This document shows, piece after piece, positions 11,845 to 16,214 of a DNA stretch of 16,214 nucleotides. Origin of the DNA: DATARH01 sp050181375. GTDB lineage: Bacteria > Pseudomonadota > Alphaproteobacteria > ATCC43930 > CGMCC-115725. The first letter of the stretch is position 1; each line of letters begins with the position of its first letter. The DNA lies in NCBI GenBank assembly GCA_050181375.1, contig JBFXDF010000071.1:1-16214 (forward strand), given 5' to 3'. The position numbers and the translations under genes are program-made. The notes beneath the pieces are model-generated. The model ran no database searches. It had not been told where the DNA came from and saw only the letters and a list, made by a program, of their open reading frames with translations.

Positions 11845-12762
11845 TCACTCCATCGGCAATCCGGCATGGGTGTTGCGCGAGTCGAGCGAAGTGAAGCCGT
11901 TGGCGAGCGACGGCATCGCCACCTCGGCGATCGTCTCCGGGGTCCAGCCGCCCTGGCGGTGCACCATGCGTACCGGCCGCATATGGCCGTACAGCGACAA
12001 CTCGCCGGCGCGCTGGTGGAACACCTGACCGTTCACGTAACTCGCCTGCTCCGACGCAAGGAACACGCATAAGGGGGCGATCGAATCGGCCCGGCTGCGC
12101 CTCAGACGCTCCTCGCGCGCCGCCGCCGCGGCCGGGTCTTTCGGGGTCGGCACCGAACGCGTCATGCGGGTGTCGGCCGACGGCGCGATGACATTGGCGG
12201 TGATGCCGCGCGACTGGTTCTCCATCGCGATGATGCGCGCCAGCGCGACGATGCCGAACTTGGCCGAGCCGTAATTCGCCTGGCCGATATTGCCGAGCAG
12301 CCCCGAGGTCGAAGAGACCAGGATCATGCGGCCGTAATTCTGCTCGCGGAACAGGTTGATCGCGGCCCGGTTGATGTTGAAGTGCCCGGTCAGGTGCACG
12401 TCGATGACGGCCTGCCAGTCCTCCGGGAACATATTGTGGAACATCTTGTCGCGCAGGATGCCGGCCGCGTTGAACACGATGTGCAGCCCGCCGAACGTGT
12501 CGCGCGCCTGCTGCACCATCTGCAGACAGTCATCGAATTTGTTGACGTAACCGTAATTGGCGACCGCGTCGCCGCCGGCGGCCTTGATCTGATCGACGAT
12601 CTCCTGGGCCGGTGTCGTGTCGGTGCCCTCGCCGCTGCCGGTCGTGCCGGGATCGTTGACGACGACCTTGGCGCCGTTCGCCGCCATCAGTTTCGCGACC
12701 TCGCCGCCGACCCCGCGGCCCGAGCCGGTGCAAATCGCGACGCGTCCGTCCAGCATGCCCAT
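11845..12762 (-). CDS. Short-chain dehydrogenase/reductase (SDR)
   Basis: This 305-residue classical SDR has a Rossmann motif TGSGRGVG (12-19), the NAAG motif (98-101), and the catalytic Ser151, Tyr164 and Lys168 in YGSAK. The KVVVNDPG segment after strand 2, with Asp37, favours NAD over NADP. It resembles 3-hydroxyacyl-CoA dehydrogenase domains of the multifunctional beta-oxidation type (AKVVVND), a weak hint of an acyl-CoA substrate. ATG 12762 is preceded by GGGAGAGGG on the minus strand; the longer in-frame extension upstream has no family similarity. It precedes the LDH2-family gene by 4 nt and is divergent from the DUF29 and CoA-transferase operon. Confidence 0.9.
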   Translation of the reverse strand: MGMLDGRVAICTGSGRGVGGEVAKLMAANGAKVVVNDPGTTGSGEGTDTTPAQEIVDQIKAAGGDAVANYGYVNKFDDCLQMVQQARDTFGGLHIVFNAAGILRDKMFHNMFPEDWQAVIDVHLTGHFNINRAAINLFREQNYGRMILVSSTSGLLGNIGQANYGSAKFGIVALARIIAMENQSRGITANVIAPSADTRMTRSVPTPKDPAAAAAREERLRRSRADSIAPLCVFLASEQASYVNGQVFHQRAGELSLYGHMRPVRMVHRQGGWTPETIAEVAMPSLANGFTSLDSRNTHAGLPME

Positions 12763-13059
12763 TGCGGCCCTCTCCCGTTTGCGTTTCGAGCCGCAATTGA
12801 CCCGGCCGCCCCGGTCTTTGTCAATTCGTTCGCGCCCTTTGCCGCCGGGGAGGCGGCACCCGCGTCGCCTCCAGCTCCCGCAACCCCTGCCGGGGCGGCG
12901 GCAATTGCCCACCCGCCCATGTTGTGCCGTGCGCGGGTTGCAGGCGGGGCACGTTGTCCGATGACGGGTGGCCGGCGTAGAGTTCCGGCTCGATCGACGC
13001 CGCGACCCGTCCGGTTGGTTGTGCCGGACGCGTGAGCACTTCGCCCGGGGTATGCAGCG
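12763..13059. promoter_or_regulatory. Divergent intergenic region between the SDR and DUF29 operons
   Basis: This 297-bp region separates divergent operons and should carry both promoters and any shared operator. No clear -35/-10 pair or strong palindrome is visible. No open frame here has a recognisable product. Confidence 0.35.
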
Positions 13060-13575
13060 ATGCCCGATGGACCGCGCCCAACGGGGCCTGATTACGACGA
13101 CGATTTCTATGCCTGGACGCAGTACCAGGCCGAGGTGCTGCGCACCCTGCCGACCGCCGACAACCGCTTCGACCGCGAGCACCTTGCCGAGGAGATCGAG
13201 GATTTGGGCAGGAGCTATCGTGACGCCGTCCGCAGCCAGGTGCGCCGCATCCTGCTTCACTTCCTGAAACTCGCTCATTCGCCGGCGCGCGAGCCGCGTT
13301 CCGATTGGATGAATTCGATCGATGATGCGCGTGCCGAGATCGCAGACAGACTGACGGCAACGTTGCGGCGCGACATCGAGGAAGCACTACCCCGACTTTA
13401 CGCGGTCACGCGCAAGCAGGTCGTTCGTAATCTCGGGAAATATGGCGAGCACGCGGCGGCGCGATCGTTGCCGGCCGGATGCCCCTATACGATTGAACAG
13501 ATTCTCGCGGAGGACTGGTATCCCGACCCCGCCGGGAATGCGGACAGCAACACCGACCCAGGAGACGCGACATGA
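13060..13575 (+). CDS. DUF29 family protein
   Basis: This 171-residue protein has the DUF29 hallmarks: DYDDDFYAWTQYQAEVLR (residues 11-28), then LAEEIEDLGRSYRDAVRSQVRRILLHFLKL, a conserved helical pair. The family is widespread in alphaproteobacteria and cyanobacteria with no established function. Its stop codon overlaps the CoA-transferase start by 4 nt (ATGA at 13572-13575), so the two are translationally coupled. That coupling to an enzyme gene is unusual for DUF29 and is the only contextual clue to its role here. The start at 13060 is reasonable, but no strong ribosome-binding site fixes it. Confidence 0.85.
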   Translation: MPDGPRPTGPDYDDDFYAWTQYQAEVLRTLPTADNRFDREHLAEEIEDLGRSYRDAVRSQVRRILLHFLKLAHSPAREPRSDWMNSIDDARAEIADRLTATLRRDIEEALPRLYAVTRKQVVRNLGKYGEHAAARSLPAGCPYTIEQILAEDWYPDPAGNADSNTDPGDAT

Positions 13576-14768
13576 CCCAGGCTCTTTCCGGCATCCGCGT
13601 CATCGACATGACGCACAACCAGGCCGGCCCGGCCTGCGCCCAGATCCTGGCGTTCCTCGGGGCCGATGTGATCAAGCTCGAGGAGCCGAAAGCCGGCGAC
13701 GTCGCACGCACCGTTCATCTCGAAAAGCCTGATACCGACAGCCTGTTTTTCCTGCTGTTCAACGCCAACAAGCGCAGTCTGACGCTCAACCTGAAGACCG
13801 AGGACGGCAAGCGGCTGTTCAAGGAGGTTGTGAAACAGTCGGACGTGCTGCTCGAAAATTTCGGCCCCGGCGCAATGGAGCGGCTCGGGCTCGGCTGGGA
13901 CGTACTGCGCGACCTCAACCCGCGCCTCGTCTACGCAACGATCAAGGGGTTTGGCAGCTACGGCCCGCACGCGCATTTCAAGAGCTACGAGCCGGTGGCG
14001 CAGGCGATGGGCGGGGCGATGGCGGTGACCGGCTTCCCCGACAATCCGCCGACCTATGTCCTGCCGGCGATCGGCGACAGCGGCACCGGGATGCACATGG
14101 CGATCGGCATCCTGGCGGCGTTGCAGCAGCGCCACGCCACAGGGCGCGGCCAGCATGTCGAGGTGTCGATGCAGGACGCGGTGGTCAACCTGATCCGGGT
14201 CAGCCTGCGCGATCATCAGCGCAACGGCGGCGTGCTGCCGCGCAGCGGCAACCAGCTCGGCCATACGGTGCCCGGCACGACCTATCCCTGCGCCCCCGGC
14301 GGCCCCAACGATTACGTGATGATCCTGGCGCAGCCGCAGATGTGGCCGGCGCTGGTGCGGGTGCTCGGGCGCCCCGATCTGGCCGAGGATCCGCGCTTCA
14401 AGACGCCCGAGGCGCGCTGGCAGAACCGTGCCGCGCTCGACGCGATCGTCGCGGCCTGGACGCGCGAGCGCACCAAGCACGACGTCATGAAGCTGATGGC
14501 CGATGCCGGGGTGCCGTGCGGCGCGTGCCAGGACACCGGCGAGGTGCTGGCCGACCCGCATCTGCAAGCGCGCGACATGATCGTCGATGTCGATTACCCG
14601 ACGCGCGGCGTCTACAAGACGGTCGGCTGCCCGATCAAACTGTCGGACTCGCCGGTCGCCGTCAGCCGCCCGCCGCTGTTAGGCGAGCACACCGCGGAAT
14701 TGCTGCACGCGCTGTGCGGCGTCGCGCCCGACGAGGTCAAGCGCCTGCGTGAAGACGGGGTGGTGTGA
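13572..14768 (+). CDS. CaiB/BaiF family CoA transferase, formyl-CoA-transferase-like
   Basis: This 398-residue class III CoA transferase moves CoA between carboxylic acids through a covalent aspartyl intermediate. Asp169 in AIGDSGTGMHMAIGILAAL sits at the same number as the catalytic Asp of formyl-CoA:oxalate CoA-transferase (Frc). Nearby SMQDAVVNLIRVSLRDHQR, PCG in GVPCGACQDTGEVLADP, and PLLGEHT also follow Frc closely. The Gly-rich loop of Frc (GGGGQ) is not evident; GNQLGHTVPGTTYP stands there, so oxalate specificity should not be assumed. No oxalyl-CoA decarboxylase gene is present. A GGAG 7 nt upstream supports ATG 13572. The gene is convergent with the PEP-CTERM gene 34 bp away. Confidence 0.91.
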   Translation: MTQALSGIRVIDMTHNQAGPACAQILAFLGADVIKLEEPKAGDVARTVHLEKPDTDSLFFLLFNANKRSLTLNLKTEDGKRLFKEVVKQSDVLLENFGPGAMERLGLGWDVLRDLNPRLVYATIKGFGSYGPHAHFKSYEPVAQAMGGAMAVTGFPDNPPTYVLPAIGDSGTGMHMAIGILAALQQRHATGRGQHVEVSMQDAVVNLIRVSLRDHQRNGGVLPRSGNQLGHTVPGTTYPCAPGGPNDYVMILAQPQMWPALVRVLGRPDLAEDPRFKTPEARWQNRAALDAIVAAWTRERTKHDVMKLMADAGVPCGACQDTGEVLADPHLQARDMIVDVDYPTRGVYKTVGCPIKLSDSPVAVSRPPLLGEHTAELLHALCGVAPDEVKRLREDGVV

Positions 14769-14802
14769 CGCCGGTATGGCGCCGCGCGGCTCTGGCAGCG
14801 GT

Positions 14803-15519
14803 TCAGGCCGGCTTTCCGGCGCGGCGCCCGATCCGGCGCCACAGCGCCGCGAAGCCAAGCAGCGCGGACACCAATATCGTTATGCCGCCCGGCTCCGGGA
14901 CATCGATCGCGAAGGCGGAGACCGACAAGCCGAGCGCGAATTGCCCGGGCACGAGAGATTCGTGGATGAGGAGCTGCGCCAGGTCGAGCGTCGATCCGAG
15001 CGCGAACGTGCCCGTCATGTCGTCGAGAGGATCGCGGTTGTAGGACCAGTCGAACAGGCCCAGTAGGGCGTGTTGCGGCTGGGTCAGGAGTTCGTTGCCG
15101 ACGGTCTTGACGAGGTTCTGCACAAACGGGGACAGCTGCCCTAGCGCTTCGTCGATCGCCTCCATCACGCTGATCGGACCAAAGACGTCCTGCCCTCCGA
15201 AGACGTGCTGGCCGTTGATGCTGATATCGTCGCTGATAAGCCAGACATGCTGCTCGTCGAGCGGCGGCAGATTGATCGTCACCGCGAAGTTGCCGGCCAG
15301 GGTGTCCTTGTAGTGTCCGTTGTTGAGCAGCGGCAAGGCGGGCAGCCCGCCTATCGGAGCCGCCTCGGCCGAGAGGTTGCTGTTGACCGGATCGTACACG
15401 AACAAGGCGTTTGTCAGCGCGATCGAGGCGCCGATCGGGGCCGACCAACCCGGCAATGGCCAGAGCAAAGCCAGCAGCAGCAAGCCGGGGGCCAACCTGG
15501 AACGAAGGACTCGGGCCAT
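14803..15519 (-). CDS. PEP-CTERM sorting domain protein of unknown function
   Basis: This 238-residue exported protein has a Sec signal (1-27, MARVLRSRLAPGLLLLALLWPLPGWSA). The body of about 175 residues is rich in Leu, Asn, Asp and Gly, with no recognised domain. A C-terminal PEP-CTERM signal begins VPEPGGITILV (PEP at 208-210), followed by a hydrophobic helix and a basic tail RRIGRRAGKPA. It should be handled by an exosortase encoded elsewhere and end up at the cell surface or in the exopolysaccharide matrix. AAAGGAG lies 8 nt upstream of ATG 15519. The gene appears monocistronic. Confidence 0.85.
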   Translation of the reverse strand: MARVLRSRLAPGLLLLALLWPLPGWSAPIGASIALTNALFVYDPVNSNLSAEAAPIGGLPALPLLNNGHYKDTLAGNFAVTINLPPLDEQHVWLISDDISINGQHVFGGQDVFGPISVMEAIDEALGQLSPFVQNLVKTVGNELLTQPQHALLGLFDWSYNRDPLDDMTGTFALGSTLDLAQLLIHESLVPGQFALGLSVSAFAIDVPEPGGITILVSALLGFAALWRRIGRRAGKPA

Positions 15520-15712
15520 CGGATGCTCCTTTACAGGACCTTAAGGAAGAACACGCACGATCCCGAGCGGCTTGTCAATCACGGCGGTCGTGGCGCCGGG
15601 CAAAGACTTGATTTGCCGGCACGGAACTCATGCGGGTCCTCACAAGGGTCCTGGCTTTGTCTTTGCCGGTTCGGAGATCTCTTGGGGCAGATCGTTCCGC
15701 CACCGCAAAATG

Positions 15713-15768
15713 TCCGGGGCGAAGGGCGGGGCGGTTGCGGGTGCGTGGGCAGAATTGCCGGAACAGGC
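15713..15768 (+). repeat. Imperfect direct repeat, copy A
   Basis: Runs from TCCGGGGCGAAGG through CGGTTGCGGG and ATTGCCGGAACAGGC. It matches copy B at 16145-16205 over most positions with small indels. Confidence 0.65.
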
Positions 15769-15916
15769 CGGGGGGGCGCGTTGGCGCAACCGACAGGGTT
15801 GCTCGCCGATGCCGCGCGAATCGTTCTCGCGCGGGCGCTCGGGAAGCCGAGGCAGTCCGCGATCGAAAGCTGCGATCCGAGAATCGAGTCTCAGGACCGC
15901 ACCGGACACCCGGCGG

Positions 15917-15935
15917 ATCATATAGCCCATATGAT
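15917..15935. promoter_or_regulatory. Perfect 7-bp palindromic dyad, possible operator
   Basis: ATCATAT (15917-15923) and ATATGAT (15929-15935) are separated by AGCCC. The AT-rich dyad stands out in GC-rich DNA and has the size of a dimeric repressor half-site pair. No regulator gene is adjacent. Confidence 0.4.
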
Positions 15936-16144
15936 ACGGCCCGTGTCGCCCTTTTGGCCGAAGCCTGGACATGCGACGACACCCGCCGGGTGCTGATCAA
16001 TAATACTCAAAGCGAGATCAAAGTCTAATTAATTCGATTTCATTACATAACTGTCACTTATTAAATTTGTTGTCATGGAGGGTCGTTCCGTCAAAGGCTC
16101 ATTGCTTGCGCAGGTCGCCTTAAACTGAGGTGACCGCGTAAAGC

Positions 16145-16205
16145 TCCGGAGCGAGGACCGGGGCGGCGCGGTTGCGGGCGTGCAGGTAGGATTGCCAGAA
16201 CAGGC
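16145..16205 (+). repeat. Imperfect direct repeat, copy B
   Basis: Runs from TCCGGAGCGAGGA through CGGTTGCGGG and ATTGCCAGAACAGGC, close to the right end of the window. It may continue beyond the window. Confidence 0.65.
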
Positions 16206-16214
16206 AGCAGGCAA

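Larger units (their letters stand above)
15520..16214. other. About 700 bp without a convincing gene
   Basis: Several open frames exist, but none has a start signal plus a recognisable product. The first 20-50 bp are the promoter/leader zone of the minus-strand PEP-CTERM gene. The remainder contains an imperfect direct repeat, a 7-bp palindrome and an AT-rich patch (about 15989-16080) out of keeping with the GC-rich surroundings. It may include fragments of a mobile or repeated element. Confidence 0.45.

Noticed and set aside
9729..11894. A 721-residue plus-strand open frame across the desaturase and dehydrogenase
   Set aside because: It is Arg/Ala-rich, out of frame with the His-motif desaturase and antisense to the LDH2-family gene; a codon-bias shadow.

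Overview
The window is a stretch of a high-GC alphaproteobacterial genome. The best taxonomic marker is the minus-strand polyprenyl diphosphate synthase gene, divergent from a DUF2007 gene and an overlapping tRNA1(Val)-type N6-adenine methyltransferase gene. That arrangement is familiar from Alphaproteobacteria. I cannot name the genus. Bases 1-13 match the 3' end of an Illumina adapter, so the window begins at the raw end of an assembled contig.

Region 1 (about 330-6507, plus strand) is the most interesting part. Seven small secreted proteins (called P1-P7 here) each start with a Sec signal peptide. Each then carries a short pro-segment ending in L-x(3)-[QM]-[ML]-D-x-V-[TSA]-A-G, except that in P2 the second and third variable positions read D-R. 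Position for position this matches the double-glycine leader of colicin-V-type peptides, but with AG in place of GG. The mature parts differ: one is a (TGGGGSGxG)n repeat protein, one is beta-rich, three are Ala/Gly-rich and two are short CxxC proteins. Downstream lie a stand-alone exported C39-type cysteine peptidase and a protein with a signal peptide, coiled coil, Pro/Ala linker and outer-membrane beta-barrel. Those two have the architecture of FapD and FapF of the Pseudomonas functional-amyloid (Fap) system. My inference is a Fap-like secretion locus: Sec export, removal of the pro-segment in the periplasm by the C39 peptidase, and release through the barrel. The substrates are an expanded paralogue family that I do not recognise as FapA/B/C/E. 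An orphan IS3/IS2-type orfA lies between P6 and P7.

Region 2 (about 6830-9132) is housekeeping: tRNA-Pro(CGG) with its own promoter, the polyprenyl diphosphate synthase with a terminator, and the divergent DUF2007 and methyltransferase genes. A gene-poor stretch of about 530 bp follows, holding an iteron-like array of AACAGGG motifs.

Region 3 (about 9662-10714) holds a 56-residue PEP-CTERM mini-protein, a sterol-desaturase-family membrane oxidoreductase and a REP-like palindrome.

Region 4 (about 10749-14768) holds two divergent two-gene operons. On the minus strand an SDR dehydrogenase precedes a malate/lactate-dehydrogenase-2 family enzyme. On the plus strand a DUF29 gene overlaps a formyl-CoA-transferase-like CaiB/BaiF gene by 4 nt. 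Together they look like catabolism of a hydroxy acid or CoA ester, substrate unknown.

Region 5 (14803-16214) holds a second PEP-CTERM protein on the minus strand, then about 700 bp without a convincing gene. That tail contains an imperfect direct repeat, a small palindrome and a strongly AT-rich patch. No exosortase gene is present in the window.
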